Shown piece by piece: positions 32,433-44,775 of a DNA stretch of 64,000 bases. The notes under the pieces were generated by a model that saw only the letters and a program-made list of their open reading frames with translations, did no database searches and had not been told where the DNA came from. Position 1 is the first letter of the stretch, and the number at the start of each line of letters is the position of its first letter. Position numbers and translations under genes: made by a program. The DNA comes from Halocaridina rubra (taxonomy: Eukaryota > Arthropoda > Malacostraca > Decapoda > Atyidae), in NCBI GenBank assembly GCA_037179515.1, contig JAXCGZ010007628.1, positions 60,001 to 124,000 of the forward strand. Direction: 5' to 3'.

Positions 32433-33205
32433 CTATTTGTCCAAAAGAAAACTGTATAGTTTGCCTTTGAAAGCTGTGAAAGAGGATGCATTTTTAAGAT
32501 GCTCTGGAATATTATTCCAGAGTGTTGGCCCTTTGATAGTGATCATCTTTGAACCTGCTTCTGTGTTTGTTCTGTGAATAAAGAGCTCACTGCTCTGTCT
32601 TGTGTTGGTTCCCCTTATATCCCTGACTGTTTTTAAATCAAATAGCCAGCTAGGATAATGATGGTCCAAAATTTTGAATACAAAAACATAAATAGCATAA
32701 GCGACCTTATTTTCTGCCCGCAGCCACCCAAGTTTATTGAGAGCTGGTGTGATGTGGTCGTATTTTCTTATTCCTCCCAGGGCAACTCGAGCTGCAAAAT
32801 TAATAAGCTTCTGTATTCTGTTTATCTGAGTCTTAGTGGTAGCTCCCCAAACAGTTGTGCAGTAATTAATGTGACTTAGGGCTAGAGATTCAACAACAGT
32901 TATTCGAGTGGTAGTCTCAAAATTGTCTTTTATACGTGATAAGTACATTAATGTTCCTGTAACCTTTTTGCATACTTTATCTATGTGGGAATCAAACAAC
33001 ATGTGGTTATCAAAGTGAATTCCTAGGTTTTTGACTGTTTTGCTAGGTGTGATAATATTGTCGCAAAAATTAATTGTTGTGTTTTCTGGAATTTGTGCTA
33101 TGTGGAACCTTGAACCAATAAATATGCACTGTGTTTTACTTTCGTTAATTAACAGCCCAATTTCTTGGAAATAGGTTTTAATTTTTGACAGAGTGTTTTC
33201 TGCTC
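32433..33205 (-). pseudogene. LINE C-terminal segment in shifted frame
   Basis: Frame continues with RAENTLSKIKTYFQEIGLLI, SKTQCIFIG and VKNLGIHFDNHMLFDSHI (thumb), then SHINYCTTVWG and a stop after SFLLDK. The track ATG at 33002 is internal, not a start. Confidence 0.85.
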
Positions 33206-34969
33206 TTAAAGTTTCTCTGGGAGATTATTAATATCACCACTAAGGAGTAGTTGAGTGTCATCTGCATATTGTACGACTAGACAGTCAGAAATGAAAGAAG
33301 ATAGATCATTTACGTAAATGGAGAAGAGGATAGGACCAAGTACTGATCCCTGTGGAACACCAAATGATACATTTTTTGGCACAGAGATAATGTTGTTAAG
33401 ACGTATGGACTGTTTACGATTAGATAGATACTCGCTAAACCAGCTTGGATCAATATTTAAGTTAATACATTTACTTAAAAGAATTTCATGGTTTACACTG
33501 TCGAAGGCTTTTGATAAGTCCAACAAAACTAGCAAAGATATTTTTTTCATATCTATATTATTATATATACTATTCGTAACTTTAAGCAGTGTAGTTTCCG
33601 TCGAGAGTTTTGGTCTGAAACCATGTTGGCTAATCGTTAGTAGTCTATTTGATTCTAAATATGATATAAGTTGGCATGCAACAATTTTTTCTAATATTTT
33701 AGAGAAAATGGGTAGCAAGGAAATGGGACGATAGTTTGTCACATCTTCTCTGTCCCCCTTTTTATGCAGAGGTATTACATGTGCTATTTTCCAAGAGTCT
33801 GGAAACTTTTTAGTAACAATGGAAGTGTTCATAATAGTTAGAATATAAGATGCAATGACGGGTAGAGCATCTTTGATGAACTGAAATGGTATACCATCTG
33901 AACCATAAGAGCCAGAGTTTCTTAGGCTCTTTATGGTAAGAATTAGGGTAGCACAATTGATAGGAATAAGCTTGAAGTACTCTCTTGTGTTTTCATTGGA
34001 AGAATTGTCATTTAAGCAATTACTCATATTCACTGAGTTGATGTTTTCTTGAGTTTTTTCATATGTATTTTTGCCAACGTTAGCAAAATAGTTATTAAAG
34101 TTTTCTGCTTTGTCTTTCAACTCCGTAATATTTTCATAACTTTCTGAGGTACTCTTTTCATTTGGTATCATGCTTCTTATCACTTTCCATGTTGCTGCTG
34201 TATCATGTCTAGAGTCATTAAATTGTTTTTTGTAAAAGTCTTTTTTACTTACACTGATGAGAGATCTGACACGTTTCTTTTCTGTTTTATAACGTTCTCG
34301 GAGAGTCATATCATATCTATTAATTTTTAGCTCTTTTTGTATTTGATTTCTGATTTGCATTGCCTCTTTGATGTCATTAGTTAGCCAGGGGGCTGAGGGG
34401 CGGGTTATTTTTCTTGTTACAATGGGTGCACAACTATCTAAGCATTCAAGGAAGACTTTTGTTAGAATCTCAACCTGCAAATCGACGTTATCTGTGTATT
34501 TAATTCTATTAAGTGCATTTGTGTTGTTGATTAATGTTTCACAAAAGATATCAGGGGAGTAATTTTTTAGACACCGGAATGTCTTGAGGAGAGGCTTCCT
34601 TTTCGGCTTGTTTATGTTTAGCATAGCAATGTTCAGCTCGTGGTCTGCAATTGGGCAGGGAACTACGTCCCAATAGAGTATACTTTCCACTTTATTTGTT
34701 ATTATCAGATCTATAAGAGTCCTAGAATTGGGGGTTATGCGGGTCGGTTTTGTCACTATTTGTGTTAACTTCACAATGTTGATCACCCTTTTCATTTTGT
34801 TATCTGCTGAGAGCAAGTCATCATTAAAATCACCAAGTATGTATATGGGTGTATGACGCACACAGATATTTCTGAATGTTTTTAGTAGATGATTGAATGA
34901 ACTGGTAGGTGCTTTAGGGTGGCGGTAAACACACCCTACAATGAAAGATGGAAGTTTCTGATACTGCAC
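33206..34969 (-). pseudogene. LINE endonuclease end and reverse transcriptase segment
   Basis: 587 codons in one frame: the endonuclease end with GDFND, a linker, then the full palm and fingers of a reverse transcriptase including YADD. It stops prematurely after NNLPEKL, and the protein continues in another frame. Long open frame means the insertion is fairly young. Confidence 0.9.
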
Positions 34970-34994
34970 AGTGATCCATAAATCTTCGAGCTCC

Positions 34995-35288
34995 TCAGTT
35001 TTTTTCTAAACCTGTGGCTATTTCTGATGCACTAAGATAATTTCTAACATAAATACAAACCCCACCCCCTCTGCCATGGTCATTGCGAAATATTTTAAAC
35101 TCTGGAATATTCACATATCTATTTTCAGTTGTAGGAGGAAGCCAAGTTTCACTTACACAGAGGATGTCTATGTTGTAGTCTTTTGTTAGCATTATTATTT
35201 CCTCGAAATGAGCGAGCAGGGACTGAGCGTTCACATGTACTAATGTTACATTCTTACCATGTTTCATTGGGGTGGTATCCATAGTCAT
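34995..35288 (-). pseudogene. LINE endonuclease N-terminal segment
   Basis: Ninety-seven codons containing VHVNAQSLL, NIDILCVSETWLPP and GRGGGVCIYVRN, the start of an APE-like endonuclease. It ends at a stop caused by an A7 run (plus-strand T run near 35,000). One base fewer would restore the frame into the next segment. Confidence 0.85.
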
Positions 35289-35325
35289 AGTTGTAGTTTC
35301 GACACTATCACTCCTCTTACATGAG

Positions 35326-35327
<2 letters not shown>

Positions 35328-35390
<63 letters not shown>
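35328..35390. repeat. (AT)n microsatellite
   Basis: About 31 units, at the 5' edge of the LINE. Confidence 0.95.
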
Positions 35391-35392
<2 letters not shown>

Positions 35393-35964
35393 TGTTTTTC
35401 CAATGAACCTATAAGTGAAACAAATTTTGGAGCTACCGAGTGTCGCATAATTCGCCTAAATGGGGCGGAGCGAGATGACTCAACCACCCCCTTATAAAGG
35501 GGACTATGGCTCTTATATATAGAAATATAGACATTTCATGACACATAGCTTATTGTTATAAATCATCACGGAATTATGTTTAGGTTAGGTTAAGATGTAA
35601 AAAAGATACTAATGTTAATAAATAGAAATAATTTACATATTTATAAAAAAAAATCCGTGATATCTTATAAGAGATATAAATTATTTTTATATACCTCTAT
35701 AAACAGTGACGGTATATAGACTGCAGAAAAGGAGGGAGTTTAGGCCTACGAGGAAAAGGTCATGGTTAATGGTAAAAATAAGGGAGAGGAAACCATTGCC
35801 AAATTTCTTTCACACTATTCGACGAAGGGGAGACTCAGAGCCTAGCCACGGTATTCTGAGGTTGAAAAAAAAAATGAAAAAATGAGCAATATATATATAT
35901 GCTTTGAGCGATTATAACGGCTGGGTTGATGTGTATTATTTATTTTATGAGGTACTAATACTCA

Positions 35965-36175
35965 TGCAAAAAGCTGATCTATCGTCATCTCAGGGCTTAA
36001 TCCTGCCATATGTCCAGGACTAGTCTTTCAGTTTGTCCTTAATGTTAATAATTCTTTTACTTCTGCCTAGTCCTTTAGCGGCTACTTTTTTTCTTTTTTC
36101 CTCATTGTTTTCTTGGTGCTTGCTTCCAATGAGGGCTATTTTCTTTTCCCGTCCCGGTGTCACACAAAAACATTC
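35965..36175 (+). mobile_element. Family C-related copy
   Basis: Plus orientation, ending gagggctattttcttttccc then cggtgtcacacaaaaa, the family C 3' end. The upstream part matches 16.02 kb (gtcatctcagggcttaatcc). Confidence 0.6.
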
Positions 36176-36512
36176 CAGTTTAAGGAAGTGTTTATACCCA
36201 GTGTGACTTGAGATTGGCTCACGATTTTTTTTATTTATTTATCTATAAAAAACAAAAACTTATAATGACATTGTTCATATCAATATAGCCAGTATTTTAG
36301 CGTCTGGTATAGTTATTTTAAATGATTAGCCTAGCATTTAGTTGCTTTGCTTTTTAGCTGAAAATTTCAAGCTAAAAAGATAATTCTAAAAATATTAATA
36401 ATAGAAAAAATAAGCATGTACTGTATACTTATTATGGTGAACAGATCAGAACTATGATAAACATTATTATTATTATTATTATTATTGTTATTGAAGGTTG
36501 TTCTGTATGACC

Positions 36513-36700
36513 CTGCTGGCTAGTACAGTGGTAACGCGCTGGCTTCGCATTCACGAGGTCGAAAGATCGGTTCCCGTCCAAGACCGAGAGTTTAAGCTGT
36601 TTACTGGCAGGAACTGCTGTGGTTGGACACCACAGTGGGGGGTTGGGGCTTGTCCCGGCTGACGAATACCCATTGTATAATGAAATGGAAATAAAGTTGA
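36513..36700 (+). mobile_element. Family D tRNA-like SINE
   Basis: Nearly identical to the 32.07-kb copy over about 180 nt, ending ataatgaaatggaaataaag without the ATT tail. Confidence 0.75.
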
Positions 36701-36767
36701 CTCACAATACTGACTGATCTGTGTAATATAATATTCACTTGTGCTATAGGAATGTAGAACTTTAGAT

Positions 36768-36926
<159 letters not shown>

Positions 36927-37444
36927 CGTTTAAAATAATAAATTTCGTTTATGTATGTGTACAGTGATAAGGCCTTCTGAGTAGTAGTAAAGAATGATAT
37001 AAAATCATAACTTTGTTTTATACAAAGCATACATCGATTTTATTTTATTTAAGCCTTCTCTCTTCCCTGAGCTCATGATGAAATTTGTCACGTGTGTATA
37101 CATCCGTTAGGTCACCTTCGAGCCGCATTCAATTATTTTATTATTTTAAATTACTAAATATCAAATTTTATTTTTACCTAAATAAATTATTATTCATATA
37201 CCTGACTTATTTGTTACATAGAGAAAGGAACAGATAAAACACATGCGGCCCGCGGACCGTTGTTTGCCCATCCTCAAATTATGTACTAATAATCAATGAC
37301 AGTAACTTATACTGTCTGAAGTTTAGCGTAAGAGAACCGGTATTTTAAATCCATAAATCCATCAATATTCATTAGTTTAAAACAAGTCTATCTCATACTG
37401 TAGAAATTGATAATTGTGGATTCAAACTAACAATTTCATGCTGT

Positions 37445-37525
37445 GCATCCATCCGTAGTTCCCAGCATCAACCTTCCAGTGTCCACCCCCATGATGGGGA
37501 TAAATTGTGACACTAAAACGGTAAA
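37445..37525 (+). mobile_element. Family A SINE, 3' part
   Basis: Only agcatcaaccttccagtgtc and cacccccatgatggggataa remain. Confidence 0.55.
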
Positions 37526-37899
37526 AAAACTTCTTTAATACGATGGCAGTATTGAACGTACTTATGTTTAGTAAACCACTTACGTTCCTTGAACTCTGTG
37601 CACTTATTTTATTTTTATTTTTACCTGGTGAATCATGATCTACTTTACATCTGTGAAGTCACGATCATGCCTATACACAGACATAATTTCATGATACTTA
37701 TCCGGTAAACCTGTTGAAAAACACGAGTGCAAAAGAAAAAAAAATGAAAACAGCAAGTACGGCTTTTTGGCACAGTGCCAAAAGCTAAAACTGTTCAAGA
37801 AACCGGAATATTTATCAATACTATATTTTCCTTTATTAAATTTATATTATTAAGTAAAACCAAACAAGAAACCATGATGCTTGTTGTGAAGTTTATGTA

Positions 37900-38114
37900 A
37901 TTCCACAGAAAAAGTGAAAACCGTTGATGAAGTTTGCCGGGACGCATCTAGACCTTCATCTGTCATTCTGTTGAAGATCAACAAACATGGCGGAAGAAGA
38001 GTTTACGGGAAATGAGATCGTCAATTAATTGTTAGTTTGATGATAATTTAACTCATTTTCCTGTTGTTAACTCGTACAGTTTTCAACCTTGGATAATATA
38101 GCATAGACTAAAGG
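37900..38114 (+). promoter_or_regulatory. Candidate RASSF8-like promoter and 5' non-coding exon
   Basis: Ends in CTAAAGG|GTAAGAAT at 38114/38115, a good donor that could join the acceptor at 41341. The motif AACATGGCGGAAG at about 37,985 matches the YY1/Pho core ATGGCGG, typical just after start sites of housekeeping genes. Its ATG opens a 13-codon upstream ORF (MAEEEFTGNEIVN). Inference; no start site can be fixed. Confidence 0.4.
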
Positions 38115-39275
38115 GTAAGAATAATGTAATTATGTTAATTAATGTTAAGTAATTATCATAATGGTTACCTTTGTTGTGTGGCAGGAATTGACTCTGGCTT
38201 ACACACGCCCCCCGTAAATATTCCTTCCATGGATTTAAAACTAAATTATTTTTGTATTTTTAAAGCTCTTTTAGATGTAGTTATTTCATGCCGTAGGGGG
38301 GTATTTTGAGTGTAGTCAAATGGCACTGATTGACATAATATATTGATGGAGGAAGTTGAAATCGGTCTTAAATCTTGAGCTTTGCTGCCACAATTCAAGG
38401 GCATTTTGCTATTAAAAAAAAAAATGCTAGTTTGCGCAGCAAAAGACTCGTTAGGGCTTTATATTTACAATCTATGCTATTTAACCATTTTTTGCTAATA
38501 CTGATAATGAGAAATTTTTAATTTTAATCTTCAAGAAGTTTAGCGAAAATACATTGAAAAAATATCAAAATTCTACGAAAATAAACCATAGTTTCCATAT
38601 CAGTTTCCAGACTTAGGGTGAACAAAGCTAATCTCACATAAGCAAAATTAATAAACTTCAAGAGATTTATTCCGTTAAATGCACACCCCAATAAAAGGAA
38701 AATACAAAGCCTCGTATAATTATCTAAAACTACTAATGTTTTAGGTGATTATTTCAATGGTAATTTTTTTACTTAATGTGGGTTATCAAACCCTTCTAGC
38801 CAGACCTCACCTAACTTAGTAGATTTCATGAGATTTCCTCTTTGGGGGTGTGCAAGTAAACAGTTACCCGAAATTTAAGATGAAATATTGATTACATAGT
38901 TTATAATTTGTATGGTAAAGGAGCACTAGGGTAAAAATCAAAGGATGTTTAATTTAAGAACATAAGAATAGAGGACACTGCAACATGCCTACTGGCACAT
39001 ACGAGCTTTAGGCTCTTTCCCGTAAACACAATTAGGTAATCACACGAGGCAGCTAGTAATTTCAGACTCCAAACCTCTAATGACCAACTCAGTAAGAGGA
39101 CACAACACAAGCAAGCTACTTTAATAATTTTATCAATTGTTTTGATGACTCAGGTAGATTATTAGGTTTATATTTTTAATCATTATCTTATAATGTTTTC
39201 CTGGTAAATATTTATTTTCACAGCCCCGCTTAGGTAACAAGTCTATGAAATGGGTTACTTCACCCCTAAGCCTCC

Positions 39276-39490
39276 TGGCTAGTACAGTAGTAATGCGCTG
39301 TCCTCGCATTCGCGAGGTCGACGGATCGCGCCTCGTCCAGGCAAGAGGGTTTAAACTGTTTACTGGGGAGGTTGCTGCTGTGGCTGGGCACCACAGTGGG
39401 GGGTTGGGGCCTGTGCCGGTTGGCGACCACCCTATGGGTCCTCCATGACCCGTTCCACCCATTCGTGGATGGAGAATCTAAAAACAACAA
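39276..39490 (+). mobile_element. Family D tRNA-like SINE, diverged 3' part
   Basis: Same head (ctagtacagtagtaatgcgc, accacagtggggggttgggg) but a different 3' end (ccattcgtggatggagaatc). Confidence 0.7.
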
Positions 39491-39769
39491 ACTTCACCCC
39501 TAGTTAAGAAATGATTTGTGAAATTGTTTGATGGTTCTTGTAGATATTTTTTATGTTTTGTATTTATATTTCACTCGCTGGGGACATGAAAGTAAAGAAT
39601 TTCAGTTTTTTTGACATTTCACTATTACCCCAACATTGTGCTAAACCTTCCGGCATTAGTCACTAACAATAGTAAACAACTTCTCTCGAAACTTGAAATG
39701 GCAACATTTTAAGCAAATAAAAGAAAAATTCCTAAATCATTGAAATGATTGCTCTAATTCTTGTATTAA

Positions 39770-39910
39770 GAACAGTGGTTGGAGCATGACCTTGGAAGTA
39801 ATAAGCCCATGTTCGCCCATCACAGGGCATAAGAGAGGGGATTTAACCTTAATTCTCCTGCTCCAACCTGTCTGTCCATTCCTATTTGAATGTGAATTGA
39901 GAACGACATA
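39770..39910 (+). mobile_element. Family A SINE
   Basis: acagtggttggagcatgacc to ctgctccaacctgtctgtcc, head partly lost. Confidence 0.65.
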
Positions 39911-40264
39911 TTTATATATAAGAAAAAGATAGATTTCTTCTAAAAGTTTTGCTCATCAGTAAGTGCTTATCACTTATATGAAGTGGTCATAATTAAAGAC
40001 GAAAGAACACAGGGTATATTTGAGGGTTTTGTAGAGTAATAAGTTTGAAGTTGATAAGTGTCAAACAGGAAATGTGGTAAATTATCAGCGATAATAGTAC
40101 AGGCCATATACAGTATATCTTATCAGTTATCACACTTATACAGGAATCTGGAAATTGGGTGCTGCTACCTCCCTTTTTGTTTTCTTTATTTTTTATTTTT
40201 TATTTTCCGAGATTTATTATTCATATTGTAATTTATCTCTGTTGTTCTTGTTTGTTCTTTTATT

Positions 40265-40425
40265 TCACTATTAATCCTCCTCCTTCCAGTAGGGGTAGAC
40301 AGACAGGTTGGAGCTGGAGAATTAAGGGCATATGCCCTTCTCAATGCCCTGCAGTTTGTTTGAACACAGGTTTGTCGCTTCCTGGGTCAAGCATTATAAC
40401 CACTACTTTACTGGGGTCCCCTTTG
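40265..40425 (-). mobile_element. Family A tRNA-like SINE
   Basis: gacagacaggttggagctgg on the plus strand is the complement of the family body. Confidence 0.7.
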
Positions 40426-40687
40426 TCAAATATTATTGCATTTTTTTAATTGTGGTATTGGAGAGCACAAATGCTTATCAGTTACTACATTATCGGAATT
40501 ATTATCCTCTCCTTTCAAGTCACATGTTATTAAAAATCCCTTTACATTTTATTTTGAGCATTAGCATCAGCATTTCATACTTAGATTTAGGCTTAGTCGA
40601 CAAGGTCTGTTGTAGTGAGGAATTGCTTCATTTCTAGTTATTCCTTTTGTGTTTATTGCTTCATATACAATGGATTTCAGTATAAGG

Positions 40688-40865
40688 AAAGCGCTGCTGC
40701 AGTAGTGTAGTGGTTGGAGCATTCAAATGTGGAAGTGACCAACTCATTTCCTAGCCCACCGCATGGTGTTAGAATGGTATCAAGCCCTCATTCCCCAGCT
40801 CCAACCTATGTGTGTCCACCTCCCATTTAATAGGGACTAATTGTTACATTAAACGGTGCAAACAG
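40688..40865 (+). mobile_element. Family A tRNA-like SINE
   Basis: ctgcagtagtgtagtggttg to aatagggactaattgttaca, full length. Confidence 0.75.
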
Positions 40866-41084
40866 AATGAAAAAAAGTGCATGCTGGGTGATTTTCATTT
40901 ATCACTTGTTTATATACTCTAGTGCCATATTTGCTATCAGCCAAGATTAAGGTGGCACACACCATATCAAATACCAGTTATCCTCAGGATTGGTGCTGAT
41001 TAGAAAGTCATTAGATCCTTGCTGTTACTTGCCTCAAAAGTGCTGTTGCCTTATTTTATTGATTGTATTTTCATTGAACTTCAT

Positions 41085-41262
41085 AAGGGACTGCAGTATC
41101 ACAGTGGTAAGAGCACTCAACTTGGGAAGTGTCATCCTTGTGATTGAGGCTATCGCCAAATGTTTGAAAGGGCATCCAGCCTTAATTCTCTAGCTCCAAC
41201 CTGGCTGTGCCCTCCCCCATTTGAATGGGGATTACTAATGACACATCAAGTGGCAAACAAAC
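41085..41262 (+). mobile_element. Family A tRNA-like SINE
   Basis: ggactgcagtatcacagtgg to ttgaatggggattactaatg, 80 bp before the RASSF8-like start exon. Confidence 0.75.
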
Positions 41263-41340
41263 ATTTTCATTTAATTTCCTTTCAAGAGGAGATGATTTAC
41301 TTTGCAGCATTTATTTATGTATTCCTTGTTGTTTTTCCAG

Positions 41341-41436
41341 AAGGATGGATTCATGCTGGTGGGGATGGAGCTGAAAGTCTGGGTAGAGGGTATCCAGCGC
41401 ATTGTGTGTGGAGTTACTGAAACCACCACATGTCAG
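41341..41436 (+). CDS. RASSF8: RASSF8-like exon with start codon (RA domain beta 1-2)
   Basis: Acceptor GTTTTTCCAG, donor CAG|GTACGT. ATG 41365 starts [20 protein letters not shown], exactly where vertebrate RASSF8 begins. In-frame ATG 41353 (MLVGMELK) is possible; a third ATG at 41345 is out of frame. I prefer 41365 from family alignment. Confidence 0.88.
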
Positions 41437-44400
41437 GTACGTGATTAATGGAATTGTACCACTTTTCACATTTTTCTTTTTCCTCTTCCTCACTGAGTTG
41501 CTTCCTTTGCTGGAATCATCTGGTTTGATGTATTATACTGTGTCCATCTGGGTATGTTGCTTGGCTTATGATAATAATGAAAATTATATCTGAATTAAAT
41601 GTACAATTTAGAGTTGTGTCGCGTATTTTAAAATTATTGCTAATATGAACTGTATTTCTATACCCCTCATTTCTCTACAAATCTCGGTAGTGTGTTTAAC
41701 AATATGCTCTAATAACTGAATCTGAACTGTTATTTTCATTTTATCATGCCCACCAAGTTTTCATGGTTACATGGCATGAAATGTTGGAATAAATAGAGAT
41801 TGATGGGACCAGGAATTCATTTGACAGAGAGGGCATACAAATAAACACATGATATCCACTTCATATTTAAGACCCCAGATTCATTTACACCCATTTGCAT
41901 AAATATATGATGAAGCCGCTGGGGTACACCAGCTGCTGCTGTTGAGCCCCAAGGCAGAAGATCCTTGCCCACTTACCCTGTATATGACCACAGCAAGATA
42001 GTTAGGGGGGAATTGTGGTAGTTCTCCAACCTCAAAGAGCTAAGAACAGTGTTTGAGGTATATTAGCTTCTGATGAATGAGTGTTATGATTCGGCCACCT
42101 CCCTTACAGGGGATAGTGACCAATATGTGCATGTACACATAAGTATTCCTTCACTCATGTATATTTTTCAGCTTTTATAGTATACTTCCAAATTAGCGCA
42201 AAGTGTGCTTTCTTCAAGTTTATTATATTTCTCACTTTGCTTACTACCTGTATATTCTTTTATGTCCTTATTGCTTATAATGGTAGACATTGGGTGTGTA
42301 ACTAGTGTAAAAGAAAACTAATTTATTTAAATTTTGGTTTTTACATATAGGATGTGGTGTTTGCGCTAGCCCATGCCACCGGAAAAACTGGTCGCTTCAC
42401 CCTTATTGAAAGATGGCGCAACAATGAGCGCCTCTTAGCCCCAGATGAATCCCCTCTTAAGGTAAGCTTTTACATGAAACAGGTTATTTATTATTGCTTT
42501 GCTCATTTAAATCATATTAATTAGCACTGAAGAAAGTGGTACTGGATCACCCCCCAGTTTTTCTCTGGTGAAAGTATAAGATATCCGTTGCTCACGGGGA
42601 TAGTAAAGTGATAATCATTTTGTCAACTGTGGTATCAAGGTGTTTTAACTGTTGAAGTATATTGTTGCATATAATTACCGGTAATTCTGTTTCCCGCTTA
42701 CTTGCAATTTTAATCTTTTTCCTTATACAGTATTACTAACTCTGATATTTGATATTTCAGATACTAATGAAATGGGGTGAGTACTCTAATGATGTTCAGT
42801 TCATCTTACAGCGATCAGCTCTTGACCCTAAGACCCCCAATGGCCCTGTTGGCCCTCGTCCAGGAGGACCTCAGAGAGTTGATCCTTCTGGTAGATCATT
42901 GGGGTCTACTGGCCAACAGAATATACCTGAAGGCTCAAAGCCTCCCAATATCTCACACAGAGACTTGAAAAAATCTCTCACGTTTAGTGGCGGTCATGCA
43001 GAATTGCGTCGTCACGAGGTTGGGGTATCATCTCAACCCATTGTAGGACCCACACCAGGGCATGTAAGCCAATCTGGATCTCGTCATGGAGAGCCTACGT
43101 ATGCATCCTCACAGACTGCCCCACATTGGGATGGAGTTACTCGCACAGTGGATGGTGGTAGAGGGGATCAGCAGAATACTCCAGCATGGAGACCACCAGC
43201 TCCTCCTCCTTATGAACTAGTTCGAGGTAATCCCCCTCCCCCACCTCCAGTTGCTTCTAGAGGAGGAGTTGATAATGTTCGGGCCATCACTAGTCACTGG
43301 ACCACCCCAAGGCCTGGGCCTCATTCCAATCAAACACAGCCCCCTCACTCACCCCCAGCTGCTGTTCATCATTCTCCAAGTAGAGGTCCCCTAACAAGCG
43401 AGTCTGCTTATGCTACATCTAGAAGAGATCAGCGAAGTGATACACACACTTTAGCAAGAACAGAGCCTGTATATAGCGATGGTCGACGGGCACCATTTCC
43501 AGGTTACACACATCAGAGTGCTGGTATGGGTTTCCCTCAGGCTCCTTCATACAATGCTCGTGGTCCTCCTAGTCAAGTTAACTCTCTGTATAATGGACCA
43601 CCCCCTCCAAAGCCTCCCCACATCCTACATCCCAGAGAACTCCCCCCATATCGTCATCCGCCACATCCAAGTGTATCTCCTAAGAAGATATCACAATCAC
43701 ACAGTTCTCCAAGGAAGAGTGGACTGAATTCTCAGAGTCCATCTGCATCCCAGATGTCCCCTACAAAACAATTACCACAGCATTCTGTAACTCACATATC
43801 TCATTCTCATCAACCTGGCGTACCTCCGCAGTCGTCACCCATGCGTCATCCCTCTCCTACCCGCCAGCCATCTCCCACACGACATCCATCGCCCACACGT
43901 CGACCATCACCTACCCGTCACTCGTCGCCTTCGAGAATTCCGTACTCTCATGCCCGTTCAACCAGCCCAGTCAAAGGTATCTGTCTTAGACATTCTAACT
44001 CAGAGGACCTGCTCGCTCGATCAAGCCCCGACAAAAACTCTGTAGTGATGCCAAGAGAAGAAAGAACAAATAGGTCTGAGGATTTCTCACACCAGGTGGA
44101 TGATGGATCAAGGTTAGACAATGAAATAAACATTGATAAATTGGCTAACAGTATTGTTAAAAGTAATCCGGATGCTTTTATGAAAAATCAACGTAGAGGA
44201 AGCACGGACAGATTAGCCGACTCTGGTCCCGTGCCTGGACACCGCGGTGTTAGTGAAGAACCTCGTGTGAACAGTGATATGGGCAGCAACAAGCACGAAG
44301 AGAGATTGAACACTTCTCTAGACTCTGCATTCTCTAATCACATTGGGAAATCACCTCACGCTCGCCGTAGTCCTACCAAGGTATGTGATCCTATGAAACT

Positions 44401-44693
44401 CCTCTCTACAATGTGTAGTATACTGCTGTATTAAGTCATACTTAGTAGGTAACATTATATACTATTTCATAATTTATTTTATATGCACTTAATTGCATAT
44501 AGAGCACCATCACCTGGGTGTTTTATTGCACTAATGTATGTATGTGCTATTACCATTAAGAACTACTGTATGTAATGTTAAAGTTTCAGGTGATTATTTT
44601 TATGCAGTAGTTTTCAAAGGATCATGAAATGATTGGATTTTTTTTCCTTCCAAGAATATTAAGAAATGTTATTCTTTATTGTTAGCATATTGC

Positions 44694-44775
<82 letters not shown>

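Larger units (their letters stand above)
32282..35327 (-). mobile_element. Non-LTR retrotransposon (jockey-superfamily/CR1-like), damaged
   Basis: A LINE with an apurinic-type endonuclease, reverse transcriptase and C-terminal domain on the minus strand. Endonuclease landmarks are HVNAQSLL, CVSETWLP and LGDFNDDLL. Reverse transcriptase landmarks are NYRPISLLPIFSKILEK, DLSKAFDSVNHEILL, GVPQGSVLGPILFSIYVND and VQYADDTQLL (YADD at 33257-33268). The end has the LWNNIPEHLKN...FK..L pattern common to CR1/L2/Daphne-like elements. The 3' tail is an AAT-type repeat near 32,246-32,281. The 5' end stops at a TA microsatellite and is probably truncated. Two frameshifts inactivate it. Confidence 0.88.
38115..41340 (+). 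other. Presumed RASSF8-like 5' intron
   Basis: No coding exon recognised. It contains a decapod-type dispersed repeat near 38.95 kb, a family D element at 39.3 kb and four family A SINEs. Small ORFs here lie inside repeats. Confidence 0.4.
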
